A stretch of DNA of 5,235 nucleotides from Actinomycetota bacterium (GTDB lineage Bacteria > Actinomycetota > Actinomycetes > S36-B12 > UBA5976), in contig RFTO01000096.1 in NCBI GenBank assembly GCA_009923375.1, forward strand, positions 1-5,235, read 5' to 3'. Below are positions 1 to 5,235 of this stretch, piece by piece. Under the pieces are notes generated by a model. The model saw only the letters and a program-made list of their open reading frames with translations. It was not told where the DNA came from and did not search any database. Within the stretch, counting starts at the first letter, position 1. Each line of letters opens with the position of its first letter. The position numbers and the translations under genes were made by a program.

Positions 1-1
1 A

Positions 2-163
2 TTCGCCGTGGCTCGCAGCGCAAATCAAAGTTTCTCCCTCGATGCCACCGCATGGGGGCTTTCCAGCATCGAGACGGTTTACGGATCAGATGTTCTGCAC
101 GCGGACGGGAACGTCCATGTGCAGATGCACGACGCAGGCGCCGGCGTTTGGCGGCTTACGTGA
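2..163 (+). CDS. C-terminal end of an unidentified protein, possibly a GH13-type glycosidase (5' end outside window)
   Basis: This is an open frame from the window edge to a TGA at 161-163, giving the last 53 residues of a protein whose start is not in the window. It contains no usable ATG start of its own, so it reads as a truncated gene. The fragment alternates hydrophobic and polar residues in a way that suggests beta strands, and it ends in a Gly-Ala-Gly-Val-Trp-Arg-Leu-Thr tail. Tails of the form 'VWRL' after a small beta domain are common in alpha-amylase/alpha-glucosidase (GH13) enzymes. It stops 36 bp before a sugar-type ABC ATPase that has its own good ribosome binding site, so the two are probably co-transcribed. 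That neighbour makes a sugar-cleaving enzyme plausible. The reading frame is fairly secure; the family is inference, because no catalytic residue is visible. Confidence 0.65.
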   Translation, partial: FAVARSANQSFSLDATAWGLSSIETVYGSDVLHADGNVHVQMHDAGAGVWRLT

Positions 164-199
164 GTGCGAACAAGGTAACGACACCCGAAGGAGCCCGCC

Positions 200-1378
200 A
201 TGGCTGAAATCGAACTGCGAAACATCGAGAAGGTTTACGACAATGGTTTCCATGCCATTAAGAACCTCTCCCTAAGCGTCACCGACGGCGAGTTCCTCGT
301 CCTCGTTGGACCTTCTGGTTGCGGTAAGACGACTGCGCTGCGCATGATCGCCGGCCTTGAGCACATCACTGCTGGAGACCTGCTCATCGGCGACCAGGTG
401 GTGAACAACTTGAGCCCCCGTCAGCGTGACATCGCGATGGTCTTCCAAAGCTATGCGCTGTATCCCCACCTCTCCGTGGGCAGCAACATCGGTTTCGGCC
501 TGGAGTTGCGGAAGGTGGCAAAGCCGACGGTGCGCGAAAAGGTAGCCAGCGTGGCAAAGACTCTTGACCTCACAACCATGCTGAATCGCAAGCCCAAGCA
601 ACTCTCCGGTGGCCAGCGCCAGCGCGTCGCCATGGGTCGTGCAATCGTGCGCGAGCCCAGCGTGTTCTTGATGGATGAGCCGCTGTCCAACCTCGATGCC
701 AAGTTGCGTGTGCAGATGCGTGCTGAGATCTCCACTTTGCAGCGGCGACTCGGAACCACGACGGTGTACGTCACGCACGACCAGATCGAAGCGATGACCA
801 TGGGTGACCGGGTGGCGGTGATGCGCCTGGGCGAGTTGCAGCAGATTGCTACCCCGAGCGAGCTGTACGACTACCCCGCGAACTTGTTCGTCGCAGGGTT
901 CATCGGCACGCCTCCGATGACCATGTTCCATGCAAAGCTCACCCGCGATGGAGACGGCCGCACTCTCAGCTTCGGCAGCCAAACGATGCATTTGTCGGCG
1001 ACAGTGCTCAACAACCGGCCCGCCCTGCGCGGACGCGACTCTGCAGACCTTGTGGTGGGCATCCGCTCGGAGGACCTCTACCTCGACAATGACGCGCTAC
1101 CGAAGATGAGCGTGCAAACCGAACTAGTTGAATCCCTTGGATCAAGTAAGCACATCCACTTCCTGCTCGATGCGATGCCTGTGGGCGAGGAGCAGCTCAG
1201 CGGCGGTGTTGCAGATCCTGAGGATTTGGCGCGCTTAGGCAGCGACGAGGGCACACGCGGCGTCGCAGCTCTCGGGCCGCGCGCCGATGTCAAAGCTGGC
1301 ACAACCCTGAGTTTGGGCGTTGACACTGAGCGGATCCACTTCTTCGATAGTGCCAGTGGGCTAGCCATCCGTAACTAA
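200..1378 (+). CDS. ugpC: Sugar-import ABC transporter ATP-binding protein (UgpC/MalK/SugC/MsiK family)
   Basis: This 392-residue cytoplasmic ATPase would energise import of a sugar or glycerol-phosphate type solute through a membrane permease pair. All ABC motifs are present: Walker A GPSGCGKTT (37-45), Q-loop Gln83, signature LSGGQ (135-139), Walker B with catalytic Glu160 (155-161), D-loop SNLD (163-166) and switch His193. Residues from about 235 to the end form the MalK-type C-terminal regulatory domain (TOBE/OB fold) with a GIRSED segment (288-293). Length is normal for the family. The ATG at 200 is chosen because GAAGGAG lies 6 nt upstream (187-193) and MAEIEL matches family N-termini. 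The sequence closely resembles mycobacterial SugC. No permease or solute-binding gene is in view, so it may serve several importers, as MsiK does in Streptomyces. The ugpC symbol is the common family label; the substrate cannot be read from sequence. Confidence 0.95.
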   Translation: MAEIELRNIEKVYDNGFHAIKNLSLSVTDGEFLVLVGPSGCGKTTALRMIAGLEHITAGDLLIGDQVVNNLSPRQRDIAMVFQSYALYPHLSVGSNIGFGLELRKVAKPTVREKVASVAKTLDLTTMLNRKPKQLSGGQRQRVAMGRAIVREPSVFLMDEPLSNLDAKLRVQMRAEISTLQRRLGTTTVYVTHDQIEAMTMGDRVAVMRLGELQQIATPSELYDYPANLFVAGFIGTPPMTMFHAKLTRDGDGRTLSFGSQTMHLSATVLNNRPALRGRDSADLVVGIRSEDLYLDNDALPKMSVQTELVESLGSSKHIHFLLDAMPVGEEQLSGGVADPEDLARLGSDEGTRGVAALGPRADVKAGTTLSLGVDTERIHFFDSASGLAIRN

Positions 1379-1392
1379 CTGCTCACCCTTGC

Positions 1393-1436
1393 CAGCGCCT
1401 CGCTCCCGCGGATTACTCCCGGTGAGCGGGGCGCTG
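1393..1436 (+). terminator. Hairpin after the ABC ATPase gene, possible U-tract-less terminator
   Basis: Arms CAGCGCCTCGCTC (1393-1405) and GAGCGGGGCGCTG (1424-1436) pair over 13 bp around an 18-nt loop. One pair is G-U in + strand RNA; it becomes an A-C clash in the opposite RNA, so the structure favours the + transcript. It begins 14 bp after the ABC stop codon. No T-run follows, so any termination would be of the GC-hairpin type often proposed in actinobacteria. It could instead be a processing or attenuation structure between the ATPase and helicase genes. Confidence 0.5.
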
Positions 1437-1459
1437 TCGTATACGCCGACAATGGCCCT

Positions 1460-3109
1460 GTGAATGACGGGCCGTTGATTGTTCAAAGCGATAAGTCGAT
1501 GCTGTTAGAGGTTGCGCATCCACTTGCCGGCGCCTGCCGTCGTGCCATCGCAGCTTTCGCCGAACTTGAGCGGGCTCCCGAACATATTCACACCTACCGC
1601 CTGACCCCGCTCGGATTGTGGAATGCCCGCGCCGCGGGACATGACGCAGAGACTGTCATCGACACCTTGATTCGTTATTCGCGCTTCCCAATTCCACATT
1701 CCCTGCTGGTCGACGTGGCCGACACCATGGGGCGTTACGGGCGCTTGCAGCTTGTTGCGCATCCTGTCCACGGTTTGGTTCTGCACGCGTACGACCGAGG
1801 TGTGCTCGAGGAGGTTCTTCGTTCCCCGAAGGTCAAACCCATGATCGGTGAGCGTCTCGACCTTGAGAGCGTCGTGGTCCACCCCAGCGAGCGTGGCAAC
1901 CTCAAGCAAGTGCTTGTTCGCCTGGGCTGGCCGGCAGAAGACCTCGCGGGCTATGTTGATGGAGAGAGTCATCCCATCGCCTTGGCCGAGCAGGGCTGGA
2001 ATCTGCGCGGTTACCAAGCAGAGGCGGTTGAATCGTTTATCCACGGCGGCTCGGGTGTGGTCGTGCTCCCCTGTGGCGCGGGTAAAACCATCGTCGGCGC
2101 TGCTGCACTCGCGCAGCTACAGGCCACGGCATTGATCTTGGTTACCAACACGGTCTCCGCCCACCAATGGCGGGAAGAGCTTCTCAAGCGCACGACTCTG
2201 ACTGATGAGGAAATCGGCGAATACTCAGGCAGCAAGAAGGAGATCAGGCCGGTCACAATTGCGACCTATCAGGTGCTCACGACCAAACGCGGCGGTGTGT
2301 ATGCGCACTTGGAGTTATTTGATGCGCGTGATTGGGGTGTCATCGTCTACGACGAGGTACACCTGCTGCCGGCACCAGTCTTCCGCTTCACTGCGGGCAT
2401 CCAGGCGCGACGTCGGCTGGGTTTGACTGCGACGCTGGTCCGCGAAGATGGGTTAGAGGACGAGGTCTTCTCCCTCATCGGGCCGAAACGGTATGACGCC
2501 CCGTGGAAAGACCTCGAGTCCCAGGGTTGGATCGCACCCGCAGAGTGCATCGAGGTGCGGGTGACTCTCTCGCAGCAGGAGCAGTTCGATTACGCAACAG
2601 CCGAGCCCGAGGAGAAGTACCGCAAGGCTGCAACAGTGCAATCGAAGTTTCCCGTCATCTCTGCTTTGACGATGCAACACCCTGATGACCCGGTGCTTGT
2701 CATCGGCCAATACCTCGACCAGTTGCACGCCATCTCCGAGCACCTCGGTGCCCCATTGGTCACTGGTGAGACCCGCGTCAAAGAGCGAGAGCGACTGTTC
2801 CAGGAGTTCCGCGAGGGGCTGATCAAGATTTTGGTGGTCTCTAAGGTGGCGAATTTCAGTTTGGACTTGCCGGATGCATCTGTGGCCATTCAAATCTCTG
2901 GGTCATTTGGATCCCGCCAGGAGGAGGCACAGCGACTTGGTCGGATTCTGCGGCCAAAAGCAGACCGGAAGAAGGCGTATTTCTATTCCGTGATCGCTCG
3001 AGACACCGTCGATCAGGATTTCGCCGCACACCGACAGCGCTTCCTGACCGAACAGGGTTATGCCTACTCAATCAAAGATGCCGAGGAAGTCTTACACCCG
3101 GAGACATGA
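1460..3109 (+). CDS. XPB/Rad25-type DNA helicase (bacterial ErcC3-like, superfamily 2)
   Basis: This 549-residue ATP-dependent helicase is the bacterial relative of eukaryotic XPB and close to the mycobacterial ErcC3 protein, which unwinds DNA 3' to 5'. A conserved XPB N-terminal region (about 1-175) precedes two RecA-like domains. Visible motifs are the LRGYQ segment (182-186), Walker A GAGKT (206-210), motif II DEVH (298-301), motif III TAT (323-325), the XPB-specific RED triplet (328-330), a motif V region (459-474) and motif VI QRLGRILR (491-498). All key residues are intact and the length is as expected. The GTG at 1460 is chosen because NDGPLIVQSDK directly after it matches the family N-terminus; no Shine-Dalgarno precedes it, so initiation may be weak or leaderless. 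It follows the ABC gene by 81 bp and converges on groEL. No Bax1-like nuclease partner is seen. A role in DNA repair is family inference. Confidence 0.95.
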   Translation: MNDGPLIVQSDKSMLLEVAHPLAGACRRAIAAFAELERAPEHIHTYRLTPLGLWNARAAGHDAETVIDTLIRYSRFPIPHSLLVDVADTMGRYGRLQLVAHPVHGLVLHAYDRGVLEEVLRSPKVKPMIGERLDLESVVVHPSERGNLKQVLVRLGWPAEDLAGYVDGESHPIALAEQGWNLRGYQAEAVESFIHGGSGVVVLPCGAGKTIVGAAALAQLQATALILVTNTVSAHQWREELLKRTTLTDEEIGEYSGSKKEIRPVTIATYQVLTTKRGGVYAHLELFDARDWGVIVYDEVHLLPAPVFRFTAGIQARRRLGLTATLVREDGLEDEVFSLIGPKRYDAPWKDLESQGWIAPAECIEVRVTLSQQEQFDYATAEPEEKYRKAATVQSKFPVISALTMQHPDDPVLVIGQYLDQLHAISEHLGAPLVTGETRVKERERLFQEFREGLIKILVVSKVANFSLDLPDASVAIQISGSFGSRQEEAQRLGRILRPKADRKKAYFYSVIARDTVDQDFAAHRQRFLTEQGYAYSIKDAEEVLHPET

Positions 3110-3113
3110 GCCG

Positions 3114-3157
3114 AAAAAGGCTGAGGGCAGACCAGCCGAAGCCAGTCCGCCCTCAGC
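3114..3157 (-). terminator. Intrinsic terminator of groEL with a UUCG tetraloop
   Basis: Read on the - strand, a 17-bp stem closes on the loop TTCG with a C-G closing pair (loop at 3140-3137), the very stable cUUCGg tetraloop. Outer arms are CTGAGGGC and GCCCTCAG. Three stem pairs are G-U in the groEL mRNA. After the stem comes C and then five T (3118-3114). It starts 15 nt after the groEL stop codon. In the helicase transcript the G-U pairs become A-C mismatches and no T-run follows, so the site should act mainly on groEL, although it may also insulate the convergent genes. Confidence 0.88.
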
Positions 3158-3172
3158 GGTAGTTTGTAGGAC

Positions 3173-4798
3173 TTAGAAGTCCATGCCGCCCATGTCTCCG
3201 CCGCCCGGAGCCGCAGCAGCGGCCTTTTCCGGCTTATCGGCGATAACAGCCTCAGTGGTGAGGAAGAGTGCGGCGATTGACGCTGCATTCTGCAGCGCGG
3301 AGCGCGTCACCTTGGCCGGGTCGATGATGCCTGCCTTGACCATGTCGACGTACTCACCGGTGGCTGCGTTGAGACCGAATCCAGCCTGCAAGTTGCGCAC
3401 CTTCTCTACAACCACACCGCCCTCAAGGCCAGCGTTGATTGCAATCTGCTTCAACGGCGCTTCAACAGCAACACGCACGATGGCGGCGCCAGTCGCCTCG
3501 TCGCCCTCAAGCGACAAACCAGCAAACGCCTTCTCAGACGCCTGCAGCAGTGCAACTCCGCCACCGGCGACGATGCCTTCTTCCACGGCGGCCTTCGCGT
3601 TACGCACTGCATCTTCGATGCGGTGCTTACGCTCCTTCAGCTCAACCTCTGTCGCGGCACCCGCCTTGATGACTGCAACGCCGCCGGCCAGCTTGGCCAA
3701 GCGCTCCTGCAGCTTCTCGCGGTCGTAATCCGAGTCGGTCTTGTCAATCTCAGCGCGAATCTGGTTGACGCGACCTGCGATCTGCTCCGAGTCACCCGAA
3801 CCTTCGACCACGGTGGTCTCGTCCTTGGTCACGACCACCTTGCGTGCGCGACCGAGCAACTCTAGGCCGGTGTTCTCCAGCTTTAGGCCGACCTCTTCGC
3901 TGATGACCTGGCCACCGGTGAGGATGGCGATGTCTTGCAACATTGCCTTACGGCGGTCACCGAAACCAGGCGCCTTCACAGCGACGGAGCGGAAGGTTCC
4001 GCGAATCTTGTTGACAACCAAAGTCGCCAGCGCTTCACCTTCGACGTCCTCGGCGATGATGGCCAGGGGCTTACCGCTCTGCATGACCTTCTCCAGAATC
4101 GGCAGCAAGTCCTTTACTGCGGTGATCTTTGAGTTGGCGATGAGGATGTACGGGTCCTCCAGCACAGTTTCCATGCGCTCGGTGTCCGTGACGAAGTAAG
4201 GCGAGATGTAGCCCTTGTCGAAACGCATACCTTCGGTGAGCTCAAGCTCCAGACCAAAAGTGTTGCTCTCTTCGACAGTGATGACACCTTCTTTGCCGAC
4301 CTTGTCCATTGCCTCGGCGATCATCTCGCCAATCTGGGTGTCTGCGGCAGAAATCGACGCGGTTGCGGCAATCTGATCTTTGGTTTCGACCTCGGCTGCC
4401 ATTGCTAACAACTGCTCACTTACTGCGGCAACTGCCTTCTCGATTCCGCGCTTAAGCGACATCGGGTTAGCGCCAGCTGCAACATTGCGCAGCCCCTCAC
4501 GCACCATTGCCTGAGCGAGAACAGTTGCGGTGGTGGTTCCATCACCGGCAACGTCGTCGGTCTTCTTAGCAACTTCTTTAACCAGCTCTGCGCCGATCTT
4601 CTCGTACGGATCGTCGAGCTCGATTTCCTTTGCGATGGAGACACCATCATTGGTGATTGTGGGAGCTCCCCACTTCTTCTCCAGCACGACGTTGCGGCCC
4701 TTGGGGCCGAGGGTCACCTTGACCGCATCGGCCAAGGTGTTCATCCCGCGCTCCAGTGCGCGACGTGCGTTTTCGTCAAACGCGATGATCTTTGCCAT
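3173..4798 (-). CDS. groEL: Chaperonin GroEL (Hsp60, GroEL2 type)
   Basis: This 541-residue subunit of the ATP-driven protein-folding chamber aligns nearly end to end with mycobacterial GroEL2. The equatorial domain carries the nucleotide-binding TLGPKGRN (29-36) and GDGTTT (85-90). The substrate-binding apical domain lies around 190-375. The second equatorial part holds Asp396, equivalent to the catalytic Asp398 of E. coli, and the chaperonin signature AAVEEGIVAGGG (403-414). The tail is GGGDMGGMDF, the Gly-Met type rather than the histidine-rich tail of GroEL1 paralogues. The ATG at 4798 is preferred over an in-frame ATG at 4879, because MAKIIAFDE is the conserved family start and GGAGG lies 10 nt before it. 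No groES is adjacent, usual for a second actinobacterial groEL. Two CIRCE operators upstream indicate HrcA repression relieved by heat, and a strong terminator follows. Confidence 0.98.
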   Translation of the reverse strand: MAKIIAFDENARRALERGMNTLADAVKVTLGPKGRNVVLEKKWGAPTITNDGVSIAKEIELDDPYEKIGAELVKEVAKKTDDVAGDGTTTATVLAQAMVREGLRNVAAGANPMSLKRGIEKAVAAVSEQLLAMAAEVETKDQIAATASISAADTQIGEMIAEAMDKVGKEGVITVEESNTFGLELELTEGMRFDKGYISPYFVTDTERMETVLEDPYILIANSKITAVKDLLPILEKVMQSGKPLAIIAEDVEGEALATLVVNKIRGTFRSVAVKAPGFGDRRKAMLQDIAILTGGQVISEEVGLKLENTGLELLGRARKVVVTKDETTVVEGSGDSEQIAGRVNQIRAEIDKTDSDYDREKLQERLAKLAGGVAVIKAGAATEVELKERKHRIEDAVRNAKAAVEEGIVAGGGVALLQASEKAFAGLSLEGDEATGAAIVRVAVEAPLKQIAINAGLEGGVVVEKVRNLQAGFGLNAATGEYVDMVKAGIIDPAKVTRSALQNAASIAALFLTTEAVIADKPEKAAAAAPGGGDMGGMDF

Positions 4799-4808
4799 TG
4801 GTTGTGGT

Positions 4809-4813
4809 CCTCC
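4809..4813 (-). promoter_or_regulatory. Ribosome binding site of groEL
   Basis: GGAGG on the - strand is 10 nt before the ATG at 4798. No comparable site precedes the upstream in-frame ATG at 4879. This fixes the start at the conserved MAKII N-terminus. Confidence 0.85.
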
Positions 4814-4873
4814 ATGGATCACGCTCGTTGGTCCGCAGTGCCAGTGTCCGCGACGACCGACACCCGTGCGTGC

Positions 4874-4895
4874 GCGCATGAGCGCGGCGCATGAG
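4874..4895 (-). repeat. Tandem 9-bp direct repeat in the groEL leader
   Basis: CTCATGCGC occurs twice on the - strand (4895-4887 and 4882-4874), separated by 4 bp. Each copy carries an ATG with no Shine-Dalgarno sequence. It lies about 75-95 nt upstream of the groEL start, within the predicted 5' untranslated leader. No role can be assigned; it may be chance in GC-rich DNA. Confidence 0.4.
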
Positions 4896-4925
4896 GTATC
4901 ACATCTGGATTGACAGACCTCAGTT

Positions 4926-4952
4926 TTGTCACTCGGGCACCCCGAGTGCTAA
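4926..4952 (-). promoter_or_regulatory. CIRCE operator, groEL-proximal (HrcA binding site)
   Basis: On the - strand this reads TTAGCACTC-N9-GAGTGACAA. The left arm matches the CIRCE consensus exactly, and the right arm differs from GAGTGCTAA at two positions. The symmetry continues into the spacer: CACTCGGG and CCCGAGTG flank only 3 bp. The site would therefore also form a near-perfect hairpin at the 5' end of the groEL mRNA. It lies at the predicted transcription start, where bound HrcA would block transcription. Confidence 0.93.
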
Positions 4953-4957
4953 GGCAT

Positions 4958-4987
4958 ATTGTTGGCACTCTACCCCCGAGAGTGCAA
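4958..4987 (-). promoter_or_regulatory. Predicted sigma-A-type promoter of groEL
   Basis: On the - strand a -35-like TTGCAC (4987-4982) lies 18 bp from a -10-like AACAAT (4963-4958; four of six consensus matches). The -35 lies inside the distal CIRCE, and the predicted start near 4950 falls at the edge of the proximal CIRCE, giving a leader of about 150 nt. The arrangement fits HrcA repression by steric block. The exact -10 is uncertain; CAATAT two bases downstream is an alternative. Confidence 0.6.
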
Positions 4988-4988
4988 A
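4962..4988 (-). promoter_or_regulatory. CIRCE operator, groEL-distal (HrcA binding site)
   Basis: On the - strand this reads TTTGCACTC-N9-GAGTGCCAA, with one mismatch to consensus in each arm (TTAGCACTC and GAGTGCTAA). The 9-bp spacer is exactly standard. It lies 36 bp, center to center, from the proximal copy, so two HrcA dimers could sit on nearly the same DNA face about 3.4 turns apart. It covers the predicted -35 box. Confidence 0.92.
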
Positions 4989-4996
4989 TCGGGGGT
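4972..4996. repeat. Inverted repeat interlocked with the distal CIRCE
   Basis: ACCCCCGA (4972-4979) and TCGGGGGT (4989-4996) are perfect 8-bp complements with a 9-bp spacer. That spacer is the right arm of the distal CIRCE, while this repeat's left arm is the CIRCE spacer. The two palindromes therefore cannot fold at the same time. Its function is unknown. No T-run follows on either strand, so it does not look like a classical terminator for the DUF3263 gene. Confidence 0.6.
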
Positions 4997-5028
4997 CGGT
5001 TTCCCGCTCAGAGGCCTTGATTCGATAA

Positions 5029-5235
5029 CTAGGCGGAGACGGGCCGACCGGTGCGAGCGCTGTGGCGCTGGGCCCGCAGGCGCAAGAGCCGCTTGACGAG
5101 CATCGGGTCCTGGGTCAACGCTGCCGGGTCATCAAGAAGTCCGTTCAGCACCTGGTAGTAACGGGCTGGAGTCATGTCGAAAATATCCTTGATCGCCTGC
5201 TCCTTGGCGCCCGAGTAGCGCCACCACTCCCGCTC
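5029..5235 (-). CDS. DUF3263 family protein, C-terminal part (5' end outside window)
   Basis: This frame is open from the window edge to a TAG at 5029-5031 and gives the last 68 residues. It shows the family hallmarks as I recall them from mycobacterial Rv0430: an aromatic EREWWRY segment, GAKEQAIKDIFDM, then TPARYYQVLN, DPMLVKRLLRLRAQR and a basic end. The GAKEQAI...RYYQVLN stretch resembles a helix-turn-helix, so DNA binding is possible, but the family has no established function that I know of. The fragment is probably most of the protein, since relatives are only about 100 residues long. It reads in the same direction as groEL and ends about 40 bp before the distal CIRCE. No clear terminator separates them, so some read-through into groEL is possible. 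The family call is confident; the role is unknown. Confidence 0.85.
   Translation of the reverse strand, partial: EREWWRYSGAKEQAIKDIFDMTPARYYQVLNGLLDDPAALTQDPMLVKRLLRLRAQRHSARTGRPVSA

Noticed and set aside
42..275. 77-codon + strand frame starting in the leader of the ABC gene
   Set aside because: It overlaps the end of the upstream fragment and the start of the ABC gene in another frame, and has no ribosome binding site or family resemblance.
272..991. 239-codon open frame on the - strand
   Set aside because: It lies fully antisense to the well-supported ABC ATPase gene, is rich in His, Arg and Ala as expected of a shadow frame, and shows no recognisable motif.
1438..1445. CGTATACG palindrome upstream of the helicase gene
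   Set aside because: An 8-bp palindrome is expected by chance, and it has no supporting repeat or known operator match.
1505..2044. 179-codon open frame on the - strand
   Set aside because: It is antisense to the conserved XPB N-terminal region and shows no motif of its own.
3183..3728. 181-codon open frame on the + strand
   Set aside because: It is antisense to groEL with low-complexity Ser/Ala/Pro composition, as produced by reading GC-rich coding DNA backwards.
4799..4879. N-terminal extension of groEL starting at the ATG at 4879
   Set aside because: The 27 extra residues match no chaperonin N-terminus, lack a ribosome binding site, and the conserved MAKII start with GGAGG lies downstream.
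4926..4996. HAIR element (HspR site) near groEL
   Set aside because: No CTTGAGT-N7-ACTCAAG-like sequence is present; all symmetry is explained by CIRCE and the interlocked repeat.

Overview
The window looks like a chromosomal segment from an actinobacterium (Actinomycetota). Four things support this. The chaperonin is a GroEL2-type protein with a GGM-containing tail, no groES beside it and two CIRCE operators. The helicase matches the bacterial XPB/ErcC3 type known from mycobacteria. The transporter ATPase resembles SugC/MsiK. The window ends inside a DUF3263 gene, a family I know only from actinobacteria. The DNA is moderately GC-rich by eye. I cannot name a genus.

Layout, left half (+ strand): the last 53 codons of an unidentified protein, probably a carbohydrate-active enzyme (2-163), lie 36 bp before a complete sugar-import ABC ATPase (200-1378). 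An 81-bp gap holding a 13-bp hairpin follows, then a complete XPB-type DNA helicase (1460-3109) that starts at GTG with no visible ribosome binding site.

Right half (- strand): groEL (3173-4798) converges on the helicase gene. The 63 bp between the two stop codons contain a strong intrinsic terminator that folds best in the groEL transcript. Upstream of groEL are a leader of about 150 nt, a sigma-A-like promoter and two CIRCE operators covering that promoter. The 3' part of a DUF3263 gene (5029-5235) lies beyond and reads toward groEL.

The genes do not form one pathway. The first two probably share a sugar uptake and breakdown role. XPB acts in DNA unwinding, perhaps repair. groEL is a heat-shock gene under HrcA control. 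No gap between genes exceeds 300 bases; the longest is the 230-bp groEL control region. I found no mobile element, CRISPR array, RNA gene or new multi-gene system. The most interesting parts are regulatory: the paired CIRCE sites, a second palindrome interlocked with one of them, and the strand-biased terminator.
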